DNA from: Melioribacteraceae bacterium
Lineage (GTDB): Bacteria > Bacteroidota > Ignavibacteria > Ignavibacteriales > Melioribacteraceae
DNA: 21,225 nt
Direction: 5' to 3'
Assembly (NCBI GenBank): GCA_027858595.1
Contig: JAQICK010000260.1
Location: 1 to 21,225, forward strand
The translations under genes were made by a program, and so were the position numbers. Positions within the stretch are counted from its first letter, which is position 1. The number at the start of each line of letters is the position of its first letter. Under the pieces are notes generated by a model. That model was not told the origin of the DNA. It saw only the letters and a program-made list of their open reading frames with translations, and ran no database searches. Shown piece by piece: positions 1 to 7,138 of the stretch.

Positions 1-515
1 AACATTCACTAATATTTAAGAATATCGCTGGCTTGCATAACTTGATGTTTGCTTAATTTTTAAAATAGCCAAAGATGGCTGTGCAAATACTTAAATACTT
101 TTATTTCGCAGGAAGTCTAGTAATTGAAAGGAGTAAAGAATTTTCGATATATATATATAGCCTAAATAGCTCTAGTTATCCTTTATAAAAGAAATGCTCT
201 TGTTTTTTTTCAAATATTTTGAAATTTGTTTTATTCTTTCTTTTATTAATTTGTATCGTACAAGAAATAGGATAGCGAAAATATTAATGTAAGCAGTAGC
301 AAATTCAATTGATGTAAATTTATCATTTGCCGAAACCAGGCTTAAATTATTTTCGTAGCGAATGCTTAAAATTATTCTTTTCATATTAATCACCTTTTTG
401 GTTAAAATATCGTCGAAAGTATTTCTAAATTGTTTATAGTAAAGATTGAAGAATCGATCTTGAATTGAATTGATATTTGGGTTAAAAAGAGATAACTTCG
501 TAGCTCAAAATTAAT
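1..515. other. Mostly non-coding leader region upstream of yggS
   Basis: Apart from the doubtful minus-strand ORF at 172-384, this stretch shows no convincing gene, tRNA or terminator. It contains an (AT)n run at 147-159 and a weak 4-bp hairpin (AGCC/GGCT) at 67-80. The region 385-515 must hold the promoter for the plus-strand yggS cluster, but I cannot single out convincing -35/-10 boxes in such AT-rich sequence; TTGAAT followed 17 nt later by TAAAAA (about 460-488) is only a weak match. Confidence 0.5.
172..384 (-). CDS. Possible small single-pass membrane protein (70 aa), unrecognised
   Basis: An ORF of 70 codons starting at the ATG at 384 and ending in TAG. What supports it is a seven-base AGGTGAT, a perfect match to the canonical anti-Shine-Dalgarno sequence, at 389-395 with a 5-nt spacer to this ATG; the GTG at 393 lies inside that site and is a less likely start. 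The product would have a polar N-terminal part of about 30 residues, one hydrophobic segment (about residues 27-43, containing IFAILFLV) and a lysine-rich C-terminal tail. I do not recognise a family. A chance ORF in AT-rich DNA is a real alternative, and nothing adjacent supports a function. Confidence 0.35.
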   Translation of the reverse strand: MKRIILSIRYENNLSLVSANDKFTSIEFATAYINIFAILFLVRYKLIKERIKQISKYLKKNKSISFIKDN

Positions 516-1223
516 ATGATGATGTTAAAAGACAACTTAAAAATAGTTCAAGAAAATATCCAAAGTTCCGTTCAAAATTGTGGAAGAGATTTAAGTGAAA
601 TCAGTTTAATAGCTGTTTCTAAAACTAATACTGTTTCAAAAATTCTTGAAGGTTTAAATGCTGGGCTAACTGATTTTGGAGAAAATAAAGCCGTTGAGTT
701 TAGAGATAAAAGTGAATTAGTTAAAGAAAAATTGATTTGGCATTTTATGGGACACCTTCAAACAAACAAAGTAAAGTATGTTGTGAAAAACGCAAATTTT
801 ATACACTCAGTTGAGAGTTTTAAGTTAGCAAAAGAAATAAATAAATATGCAGAAAAGATTGACAAAATTCAGAATATACTTTTTGAAGTAAATACTTCTG
901 GAGAAGAAGCTAAGTTTGGTCTTAGAAATTATGACGAACTTTATGAACTTACTGAAAAATGTGGTGAGCTATCTAATATTAAACCTGTTGGTTTAATGAC
1001 AATGGCACCTTTTACAAGTAATGAAAATATATTAAGAAAAAGTTTTTCTAAATTAAGTGAAATGCGAAATAAGATTAACAATAAAGTAGGTTCAATAAAA
1101 GAACTTTCAATGGGAATGACAAACGATTATGCTATTGCTATTGAAGAAGGTGCCACAATGATAAGAATTGGTACTGCAATATTTGGTGCGAGAGATGTTT
1201 CATTATCGTGGAGAGAAAAATGA
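516..1223 (+). CDS. yggS: YggS/PROSC family pyridoxal-5'-phosphate homeostasis protein
   Basis: Cytoplasmic PLP-binding protein of the YggS/YlmE/PROSC family, a single TIM-barrel-like domain related to alanine racemase fold III that binds PLP and buffers its level without a known catalytic reaction. The 235-residue length is normal. The PLP lysine is K36 in AVSKT; the family signatures FGENKAVE (54-61), WHFMGHLQTNKVK (75-87), KFGLR, and LSMGMTNDYAIAIEEGATMIR followed by GTAIFGAR near the C-terminus are all present. Three ATGs in a row (516, 519, 522) could each be the start; no strong Shine-Dalgarno decides. It is the first gene of the plus-strand cluster and its stop overlaps the next start as ATGA. 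In Firmicutes the orthologue (ylmE) also sits upstream of divIVA, which supports conserved synteny. The function is confident at family level. Confidence 0.95.
   Translation: MMMLKDNLKIVQENIQSSVQNCGRDLSEISLIAVSKTNTVSKILEGLNAGLTDFGENKAVEFRDKSELVKEKLIWHFMGHLQTNKVKYVVKNANFIHSVESFKLAKEINKYAEKIDKIQNILFEVNTSGEEAKFGLRNYDELYELTEKCGELSNIKPVGLMTMAPFTSNENILRKSFSKLSEMRNKINNKVGSIKELSMGMTNDYAIAIEEGATMIRIGTAIFGARDVSLSWREK
1211..1215 (+). promoter_or_regulatory. Ribosome binding site that decides the divIVA start
   Basis: GAGAG lies 4 nt upstream of the ATG at 1220, inside the last codons of yggS. It supports translation from 1220 and not from the in-frame GTG at 1208. Confidence 0.55.
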
Positions 1224-1753
1224 GGTTTACACCTTTTAGTATTAAGGCTCAAGAGTTTAATAAAGCAGTTCGTGGTTTTGATAAAGATGAAGTTCGTGCA
1301 TATCTTGAAACTTTATCTAATGAATTTGAAAAATTGCAAAATAAGAATACTGAATTAATTAGCAAAATAGATAATAACTCTGAAGAAATAACAGAGTTTA
1401 AAAAATTGGAAAAAACTCTTCAGACGACACTTATTTCTGCTCAAGAGTCTTCCAGCAAAGCTGTTGAATCTGCTCGAAAACAGAATCAATTGATAATTAA
1501 AGAAGCAGAAATAAAAGCAAATCAAACAATTGAAAAAGCCAAAAGAGAGTCTCAATTAATTCGTGATTCTGTATTACAATTAAAAGAAGAAAAGAATTTA
1601 TTAATTGCAAAATTAAAGGCAATAGTAGAAACACAAGCAAGTATTTTGGATATTGGTTCAAAAACTTTTGAAAGCAAATCACTTCCTGTGGAAGAAAAAC
1701 AGAGTGATAATTCGGAAATAGATGTTGATGATATGTTGGAGAAATTATTATGA
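1220..1753 (+). CDS. divIVA: DivIVA-family coiled-coil cell division/polarity protein
   Basis: Predicted DivIVA homologue of 177 aa. DivIVA proteins bind negatively curved membrane through a short N-terminal domain and multimerise through coiled coils, marking poles and septa. The start is the ATG at 1220, which gives the family N-terminus MRFTPFSIKAQEFNKAVRGF followed by DKDEV (21-25); an upstream in-frame GTG at 1208 would add only four residues. The segment at 16-30 matches the DivIVA membrane-binding region RGYDxDEV. From about residue 33 to 137 the protein is a long heptad-rich coiled coil with the Ala/Glu/Lys pattern of the family, then a short acidic tail ending DDMLEKLL. Start and stop overlap the neighbours as ATGA on both sides, implying translational coupling. 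DivIVA is best known from Gram-positives, so its role in a Gram-negative-type cell is inferred. Confidence 0.88.
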   Translation: MRFTPFSIKAQEFNKAVRGFDKDEVRAYLETLSNEFEKLQNKNTELISKIDNNSEEITEFKKLEKTLQTTLISAQESSSKAVESARKQNQLIIKEAEIKANQTIEKAKRESQLIRDSVLQLKEEKNLLIAKLKAIVETQASILDIGSKTFESKSLPVEEKQSDNSEIDVDDMLEKLL

Positions 1754-2571
1754 GTGAATTATTAAAAAAAATTGATAAAACCCTTGCTGTTATTAGGGCA
1801 AAATCTAACAAAGATTATTCTGTGGGAATTGTGCTTGGCACTGGTCTTGGAGGATTAGTAAACGATGTTGAAATAGAATTTGAAATTAATTATTCAGATT
1901 TGCCCAATTTTGTTCAATCAACTGTTGAATCTCACAAAGGTAAATTGATTTTGGGATCATTAAATGGAAAAGATGTTGTGATAATGCAAGGTCGTTTTCA
2001 TTTTTACGAAGGTTATACAATGCAAGAAATAACCTATCCAATAAGGTTAATGAAAAAACTAGGCGTTGACACACTATTTATTTCAAATGCTTGTGGTGGT
2101 TTGAATCCGCTTTACAGGCGTGGCGATTTGATGATTATGAATGACCATATTAATTTGCTAGGCGATAACCCGTTAATTGGGAAAAACGAAGATGAGTTTG
2201 GTCCGCGTTTTCCTGATATGAGTGAGCCATATAATAATTCACTGATTGCGTTAGCTGAAAAAATTGCGTTAGAGAATCAAATAAAAGTTCATCAAGGAAG
2301 TTATGCTGCCGTTTCTGGGCCTAATCTTGAGACTAAAGCAGAATATAGATTTCTAAGAACTATTGGTGCTGATGTTGTCGGTATGTCCACTGTTCCAGAA
2401 TGTATAGTTGCAAACCAAATGTCTATGAAAGTTTTTGGGATGAGTATTATTACTGATGAGTGTTTTCCTGACTCACTTAAGGCAGTAGTGCTAGATGAAA
2501 TTTTAGAAGCTGCAAGAATTGCAGAACCAAATATGACAAAAATCATTAAAGAAGTAATAGGCAGAGTGTGA
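1750..2571 (+). CDS. punA: Purine nucleoside phosphorylase, trimeric type I (PNP)
   Basis: Cytoplasmic enzyme of purine salvage that cleaves purine (deoxy)nucleosides with phosphate to base plus ribose-1-phosphate. It is 273 aa, the usual length for the trimeric class. Visible landmarks are the phosphate site GTGLGGL (30-36), SHKG with H62, GRFHFYEGY with R82, H84 and Y87, SNACGGLNP (112-120), SGPNLET with E194, and VVGMSTVPE (209-217), which binds base and ribose. At the position of the human purine-contacting Asn243 this protein has Asp (D236, in ITDE); Asp there may broaden or shift base preference toward 6-aminopurines. Its ATG at 1750 overlaps the divIVA stop as ATGA and its stop overlaps the next gene as GTGA. 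PNP is not part of the classical divIVA-ileS cluster, so this is an insertion into the neighbourhood. The gene symbol is by family and not certain for this lineage. Confidence 0.93.
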   Translation: MSELLKKIDKTLAVIRAKSNKDYSVGIVLGTGLGGLVNDVEIEFEINYSDLPNFVQSTVESHKGKLILGSLNGKDVVIMQGRFHFYEGYTMQEITYPIRLMKKLGVDTLFISNACGGLNPLYRRGDLMIMNDHINLLGDNPLIGKNEDEFGPRFPDMSEPYNNSLIALAEKIALENQIKVHQGSYAAVSGPNLETKAEYRFLRTIGADVVGMSTVPECIVANQMSMKVFGMSIITDECFPDSLKAVVLDEILEAARIAEPNMTKIIKEVIGRV

Positions 2572-3209
2572 ACGAGATAAAGAAAATATTTTTTGCATAT
2601 CCAATCTTCCTTACATTTTTATTAGTTATTTCTAGTTTTTTGAGTGCTAATTTATTTGTTAATTCAGAATATACATTTGCTGTTTGGTTTATATTAATGT
2701 TAGTTTCTTTTGCCACTGGCTGGCTCATGAATTCTGGTTTTATGTGGAATAATGGTATCAAAGTAATTTTAATAACTACTTTAATTTCAGTGGTTATTAC
2801 TTTAATGATTGTTGCCCTTTTTAGAAACAATTTTGATATGAATAGTTCTCTAGTCGGAAATTTAGTTCTCTATTCTCTGAGAGTTTTAGTGTTAGGATTA
2901 AGTGCAGTATTTGGACTTTCATTTTCTGAAAACATGAAAAATGTTGTGCAGAAGAACGATACAGAACTAGATACAGATATACCAGAAGCCAGTATATCAG
3001 ACAAGGCGGAATATTATATTAATGAAGCTAAGTTAAAAGCAGATAAATTATTATTTGAAGCCGAAAAAGAGGCACATCAAATAAGAGATAGAAAAACACA
3101 AATTGAGATGCAATTACGAGAACTAATTCATACCGAAAGAGAAGTAATTCGCAAATATGAAAGTGAAGAAAATTCTGTTACAACTAGCTTAGAATCAAGT
3201 TCTGAGTGA
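2568..3209 (+). CDS. Four-helix membrane protein with DivIVA-like cytoplasmic coiled coil, unknown function
   Basis: 213 aa, starting at GTG 2568, which overlaps the PNP stop as GTGA; no ATG lies near, so coupling to PNP translation is likely. Four hydrophobic segments are evident (about 9-30, 35-55, 62-86 and 98-120), followed by an acidic linker and a strongly helical, charged C-terminal region (about 145-200) with the heptad Ala/Glu/Lys pattern typical of DivIVA proteins. The stretch around residues 152-174 (NEAKLKA... to QIRD) lines up with residues 94-116 of the neighbouring DivIVA (KEAEIKA... to LIRD), with 9 of 23 positions identical by eye. I do not recognise the membrane half. It occupies roughly the place of YggT/YlmG-like membrane genes in Firmicute clusters, but the sequence does not look like YggT. 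A membrane anchor or partner for DivIVA is a reasonable inference, not shown. Confidence 0.85.
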   Translation: MNEIKKIFFAYPIFLTFLLVISSFLSANLFVNSEYTFAVWFILMLVSFATGWLMNSGFMWNNGIKVILITTLISVVITLMIVALFRNNFDMNSSLVGNLVLYSLRVLVLGLSAVFGLSFSENMKNVVQKNDTELDTDIPEASISDKAEYYINEAKLKADKLLFEAEKEAHQIRDRKTQIEMQLRELIHTEREVIRKYESEENSVTTSLESSSE

Positions 3210-3267
3210 TGAAAAATATATTGGGCTTGTAAGTTAGGTAGAACAATTAAAACTAAATAATTCCGCA

Positions 3268-3289
3268 ATGACGGATAGATGACGGATAG
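3268..3289 (+). repeat. Tandem 11-bp duplication (ATGACGGATAG x2)
   Basis: Two perfect adjacent copies of ATGACGGATAG (3268-3278 and 3279-3289) in the 112-bp gap before ileS. The preceding bases CCGCAATGACGG (3263-3274) resemble the end motif CGCAATGACG of the inverted-repeat element at 12538-12649, so this may be a decayed half of the same repeat family. No T-box leader or terminator hairpin is visible in this gap. Confidence 0.6.
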
Positions 3290-3321
3290 ATATTAACAGA
3301 CGAATAAATTACAGAGAAAAC

Positions 3322-6300
3322 ATGTTTAAGCAATACGATGAAAAAATAAATTATCCTAAAGTAGAAGAAGAAATTTTAGACTTATGGAAAAAGAATGATA
3401 CTTTTGAAAAATCTATTTCAACTAGAAAAGATAAAGAATTTTTTACTTTTTACGAAGGTCCACCTACAGCTAATGGTAAGCCTGGTATTCACCATGTTAT
3501 GGCACGTTCATTAAAAGATTTAGTTTGTCGTTATAAAACTATGCAAGGTTACCAAGTAAGCAGAAAAGCTGGATGGGATACTCACGGATTACCTGTTGAA
3601 ATTGAGGTTGAGAAACAACTTGGAATAAAAAGTAAAAGTGAAATTCCAGAATTTGGTGTAGAAAAATATAACGAAGCTTGCCGTACATCTGTTTTTACAT
3701 ATAAAGATTTATGGGAAGAAATGACAACCCGAATGGGATATTGGCTAAACCTCGATGAAGCCTATATTACTTGTGATAATAATTATATCGAATCTGTTTG
3801 GTGGGCGTTAGCTACACTTCACAAGAAGGGATTAATATTTAAAGATTATAAAATTGTTCCTCAATGTCCAAGGTCCGAAACTGTTCTTTCATCTCATGAA
3901 TTAGCGCTTGGATATAGAGAGACGAAAGATCCATCCGTTTATGTTATGATGAAACTTGATGAAAATTCTGATTTGAACAGTGATGATGAAACATATTTTC
4001 TTGTTTGGACAACCACACCTTGGACTCTTATATCCAATGTTGCCCTTGCTGTTGGTGCTGATATCGATTACGTGAAAGTTAGAACGGATGAAAAAACTTT
4101 AATCCTTGCAAAAGATCGTCTTGAAGTTTTGAAAAATGATTATGAAATTATCTCTGAGCATAAAGGGTCTGAACTTGCAGGAACAAACTATGACCAATTG
4201 ATGAATTACGTTTCGGTTGATAAGAAAGGGTTCTATGTTGTTGAAGCCGATTTTGTTAGCACCGGTGATGGTTCTGGTATTGTTCACATAGCCCCAGCTT
4301 TTGGTGCTGACGATTATGAACTTTCAAAAAAATATGATTTGCCATTCCTTCAGCCTGTAACTCGTGGTGGAAAATTTACCGAAGAAATAACTGACTTTGT
4401 TGGAGTATTTGTTAAAGATGCTGATAAAGATATTATCTATAAATTAAAAGAGTCTGGCAACCTTTATAGAAAAGAGACAATTACCCACACCTATCCTTTT
4501 AGTTGGAGATTCGATGATGTGCCAGTAATTTATTACGCACGCGAATCTTGGTTTATACGAACAACTTCAGTCTCTGATAGAATGGTTGAACTTAATAAAA
4601 CAATTAACTGGCAGCCACCAGAAGTGGGTAGCGGACGCTTTGGCAATTGGTTGGAAGACAACAAAGATTGGGCACTTTCTCGTGATCGTTTTTGGGCAAC
4701 TCCGCTACCAATATGGGTTAGCGAAGATGAAAAAGATCAATTTTCTGTTGGTAGTATAGAGGATCTTAAAAAAGGATTTATAGATAAAGATGGAGTGAAA
4801 ATATCCGTTGCTGATTTACCTGAAGTGGAAATAGATCTTCATAAACCATTTGTAGATAAAATATATTTTGAAAAAGATGGAAAGATTTACAAACGTACTC
4901 CCGAATTAATTGATGTTTGGTTCGATTCTGGCTGCATGCCGTTTGCACAATATCATTATCCCTTTGAAAACAAAGAACTCTTTGAAAAAAATTATCCAGC
5001 AGATTTTATTTGCGAAGGTATAGATCAAACTCGTGGATGGTTCTATACAATGCACGCAATTGGAACAATGCTATTTGATAATATCTCGTATAAAAATTTA
5101 ATTGTAAACGAATTAATCCTTGATAAAAAAGGATTGAAAATGTCGAAGACTAAAGGTAACACTGTTAGTCCTTATGAACTTTTTGAAAAATATGGTGCCG
5201 ATGCAACTCGATGGTATCTTGTTACAACATCACCACCTTGGAAACCAACTCTTTTTGATGAAGATGGTATTGTGGAAGTTCAGAGAAAGTTTTTCGGAAC
5301 ATTTGTAAATACATATTCCTTCTTTGCTTTATATGCAAATATTGATAAAGTTGATTTATCTGAAGAGAAAATTGCTTATGATAAAAGGCCAGAAGTTGAC
5401 AGATGGATTATCTCAAAGCTAAGTTCTCTAGTAAAACAATATGAAGTTTTAATGGATAGTTACGATGTTACTAAGGCTGCAAGAGCAGTTCAAGACTTTA
5501 CAATTGATGAACTATCCAACTGGTATGTTCGCCGTTCCCGAAGACGTTTTTGGAAAGCAGAAGTTAATGAGAATAAACTTTCTGCATATCAAACACTATA
5601 CGAATGCTTAATGACAATTTCAAAACTTACCGCTCCGTTTGCACCTTTCATTGCAGAAGAGATGTATCAAAACTTAAATGCTATTGGTAAAACTGAGCAA
5701 TGTGATTCTATTCATCTAGTGGAATTTCCAAAACCAACATTTATTGATTTTGAGTTGGAAGAGAAAATGTCAATTGCACAGAGAGTAGTTTATTTAACTC
5801 GCTCTATGAGAGCAAAATCTAATCTAAAAGTTAGACAACCACTAAGTCGAATTATGGTTGCCATAGATAAAGATAAAAGCGAAGCAGTTACTTATATGAA
5901 AGATGTAGTTCTTGAAGAAGTTAACATTAAAGAACTTGTAGTTCTCGAAGACGATTCAAGTATTGTTAACAAATCCGCCAAAGCTAATTTTAAAACTATT
6001 GGTCCAAAGTTTGGAAAATTAGTGAAGACTATTGCAGCAGAAATTACTAAATTAAATAAAGAACAAATAGCTGTTTTGGAAAATAAAAACTCCATTTCGT
6101 TAGATGTAAATGGTGAGCAAATTGAAATTTCTAGAGAAGATGTTGAAATTATTAATTCTGAAATTGAAGGTTGGGTAGTAGAAACAGAAGAAGGAATTAC
6201 TGTGGCAGTAGACACTGAGCTAAATGAAGATTTAATTGCAGAAGGCTTTGCTAGGGAAGTTGTAAATAGAGTACAAAATATGCGTAAGGATGCAGGTTTT

Positions 6301-6495
6301 GATGTAATGGATAGAATTGAAATTAGATTTAGCACAGATAGTAAATTAAGTGCTTATATTAATCAATTTTCTGATTATATTATAACTGAAACTTTAGCAG
6401 ATAGTATAGAGAATGATGATAAAAGAATAGGTTACACACAAGATTGGGAACTTGGAGAATTTAAGTGTTCAATCTCGGTAGAAAAATCTAAATAA
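3322..6495 (+). CDS. ileS: Isoleucyl-tRNA synthetase, IleRS2 type with GIHH signature
   Basis: Charges tRNA-Ile with isoleucine in the cytoplasm. The 1057-aa length and the sequence style (GKPGIHHVMARSLKDL; GWDTHGLPVEIEVEKQLGI; NVALAVGA and GSGIVHIAPAFG in the CP1 editing domain; KGLKMSKTKGNTVSPYEL) mark the eukaryote-like IleRS2 clade common in Bacteroidota relatives. The first class I signature, normally HxGH, reads G55-I56-H57-H58, the swapped GXHH form; the second is K606-MSKT-610. The C-terminal part (after about residue 690) is the anticodon-binding helical domain plus the extra C-terminal domain of this clade, without the cysteine zinc finger of IleRS1. The start at 3322 gives the expected N-terminus (FKQYDEKINYPKVEEEILDLW). 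Position after divIVA and before traR/dksA-lspA matches the Firmicute order. From known work on GXHH IleRS2 enzymes, strong natural resistance to mupirocin is expected. Confidence 0.97.
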   Translation: MFKQYDEKINYPKVEEEILDLWKKNDTFEKSISTRKDKEFFTFYEGPPTANGKPGIHHVMARSLKDLVCRYKTMQGYQVSRKAGWDTHGLPVEIEVEKQLGIKSKSEIPEFGVEKYNEACRTSVFTYKDLWEEMTTRMGYWLNLDEAYITCDNNYIESVWWALATLHKKGLIFKDYKIVPQCPRSETVLSSHELALGYRETKDPSVYVMMKLDENSDLNSDDETYFLVWTTTPWTLISNVALAVGADIDYVKVRTDEKTLILAKDRLEVLKNDYEIISEHKGSELAGTNYDQLMNYVSVDKKGFYVVEADFVSTGDGSGIVHIAPAFGADDYELSKKYDLPFLQPVTRGGKFTEEITDFVGVFVKDADKDIIYKLKESGNLYRKETITHTYPFSWRFDDVPVIYYARESWFIRTTSVSDRMVELNKTINWQPPEVGSGRFGNWLEDNKDWALSRDRFWATPLPIWVSEDEKDQFSVGSIEDLKKGFIDKDGVKISVADLPEVEIDLHKPFVDKIYFEKDGKIYKRTPELIDVWFDSGCMPFAQYHYPFENKELFEKNYPADFICEGIDQTRGWFYTMHAIGTMLFDNISYKNLIVNELILDKKGLKMSKTKGNTVSPYELFEKYGADATRWYLVTTSPPWKPTLFDEDGIVEVQRKFFGTFVNTYSFFALYANIDKVDLSEEKIAYDKRPEVDRWIISKLSSLVKQYEVLMDSYDVTKAARAVQDFTIDELSNWYVRRSRRRFWKAEVNENKLSAYQTLYECLMTISKLTAPFAPFIAEEMYQNLNAIGKTEQCDSIHLVEFPKPTFIDFELEEKMSIAQRVVYLTRSMRAKSNLKVRQPLSRIMVAIDKDKSEAVTYMKDVVLEEVNIKELVVLEDDSSIVNKSAKANFKTIGPKFGKLVKTIAAEITKLNKEQIAVLENKNSISLDVNGEQIEISREDVEIINSEIEGWVVETEEGITVAVDTELNEDLIAEGFAREVVNRVQNMRKDAGFDVMDRIEIRFSTDSKLSAYINQFSDYIITETLADSIENDDKRIGYTQDWELGEFKCSISVEKSK

Positions 6496-6506
6496 AAGTT
6501 TTAGTT

Positions 6507-6511
6507 GGAGG
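6507..6511 (+). promoter_or_regulatory. Strong ribosome binding site for the DksA-family gene
   Basis: GGAGG 5 nt before the ATG at 6517. It fixes the start there and excludes the in-frame TTG at 6505. Such a perfect site argues against a typical Bacteroidia/Flavobacteriia host, where Shine-Dalgarno sequences are rare. Confidence 0.8.
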
Positions 6512-6516
6512 AAATT

Positions 6517-7131
6517 ATGGCTAAGAAAACAGAAGTTAAAAAACGTGTTGCTACAAAACCTAAAGCAAAAGCAAAGACTAGTGTTGTAAAAAAGGAGAAA
6601 GTAAAAAAAACTGTAACTCCTAAAAGTAGTTCAGATAAAAAAACTGTTACTCCCAAAAGTAGTTCAGATAAAAAAACTACTCCAAAAGTGGCACCCAAGA
6701 AAGCTGGTGTCAAAAAGAAAGTCATGGGATATCCCAAAAAAGATTTGGAACAATTTCGTTCAGTAATTCTTGAAAAGAAAAAAGAAATTATTGAACAACT
6801 TCAAAATTTAAAAGATCAAATGATGGATTCTAGCACTGGTCAATATGTAAATGAAAGTTCGCCATATTCTCTACATATGGCAGAGCAGGGAACAGATGCT
6901 CAAGAGCGTGAAAAATTATATTTATGGGCACAAAGAGAAAGTAAATTCTTGGCCTATCTTGAAGATGCACTTGCTAGAATTGACTTGGGCACATACGGAA
7001 TTTGCATTGAATGTATGGATGAACCCAAAAACTTGTGTCCAACTTGCCCACTGATTCCTAAGCCAAGGTTGTTAGCGGTTCCGCATACACAGCATTGTTT
7101 CGAAATAAAAAACACATTAAGTAAAAAATAG
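6517..7131 (+). CDS. TraR/DksA-family zinc-finger protein with lysine-rich N-terminal tail
   Basis: 204 aa. Residues 1-70 are a low-complexity, Lys/Ala/Pro/Ser/Thr-rich basic tail resembling histone H1 C-terminal tails, including a perfect 11-residue duplication (KTVTPKSSSDK at 31-41 and 42-52). Residues 72-158 form the helical hairpin typical of DksA/TraR proteins (DLEQFRSVILEKKKEIIEQL through LAYLEDALARIDLGTYGIC), and the C-terminus is the zinc-binding part. The finger is not canonical: it has C163xxC166, then seven residues, C174xxC177, then a single C194 where CxxC is expected. DksA-like proteins act in the RNA polymerase secondary channel; this one could also bind DNA through its tail, which is inference. 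In Firmicutes the equivalent gene (ylyA/yteA type) lies in the same place between ileS and lspA. Confidence 0.9.
   Translation: MAKKTEVKKRVATKPKAKAKTSVVKKEKVKKTVTPKSSSDKKTVTPKSSSDKKTTPKVAPKKAGVKKKVMGYPKKDLEQFRSVILEKKKEIIEQLQNLKDQMMDSSTGQYVNESSPYSLHMAEQGTDAQEREKLYLWAQRESKFLAYLEDALARIDLGTYGICIECMDEPKNLCPTCPLIPKPRLLAVPHTQHCFEIKNTLSKK
6607..6672 (+). repeat. In-gene tandem duplication, 33 bp x2
   Basis: Two adjacent 33-bp units (6607-6639 and 6640-6672) encode the repeated KTVTPKSSSDK segment of the DksA-family protein. By eye they differ at two third-codon positions (gta/gtt and cct/ccc), so the duplication is fairly recent and kept in frame. A third partial unit (KTTPK) follows. Confidence 0.9.
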
Positions 7132-7138
7132 GAAAATT

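Noticed and set aside
147..159. (AT)n dinucleotide run, considered as a phase-variable tract
   Set aside because: Only about six units, in AT-rich non-coding sequence, and not placed at a promoter or reading frame that could be switched.
1208..1219. GTG 1208 as the divIVA start
   Set aside because: The ATG at 1220 has GAGAG before it and gives the family N-terminus; starting at 1208 adds four residues without conservation.
3210..3321. T-box riboswitch search upstream of ileS (and in the 94-bp gap before cysS)
   Set aside because: No T-box core sequence, specifier stem or terminator hairpin is visible in either short leader.
5892..6335. 147-codon open frame antisense to the ileS C-terminal region
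   Set aside because: It lies wholly opposite a conserved gene, is serine/threonine-rich as expected of reversed Glu/Lys codons, and has no start signal.
6505..6516. TTG 6505 as the start of the DksA-family gene
   Set aside because: It lies within the Shine-Dalgarno region; the ATG at 6517 has a perfect GGAGG at correct spacing.
6501..6737. Antisense repeat-like open frame with LLGVTVFLSE repeats
   Set aside because: It is the mirror of the 33-bp duplicated lysine-rich part of the DksA-family gene, with no ribosome binding site.
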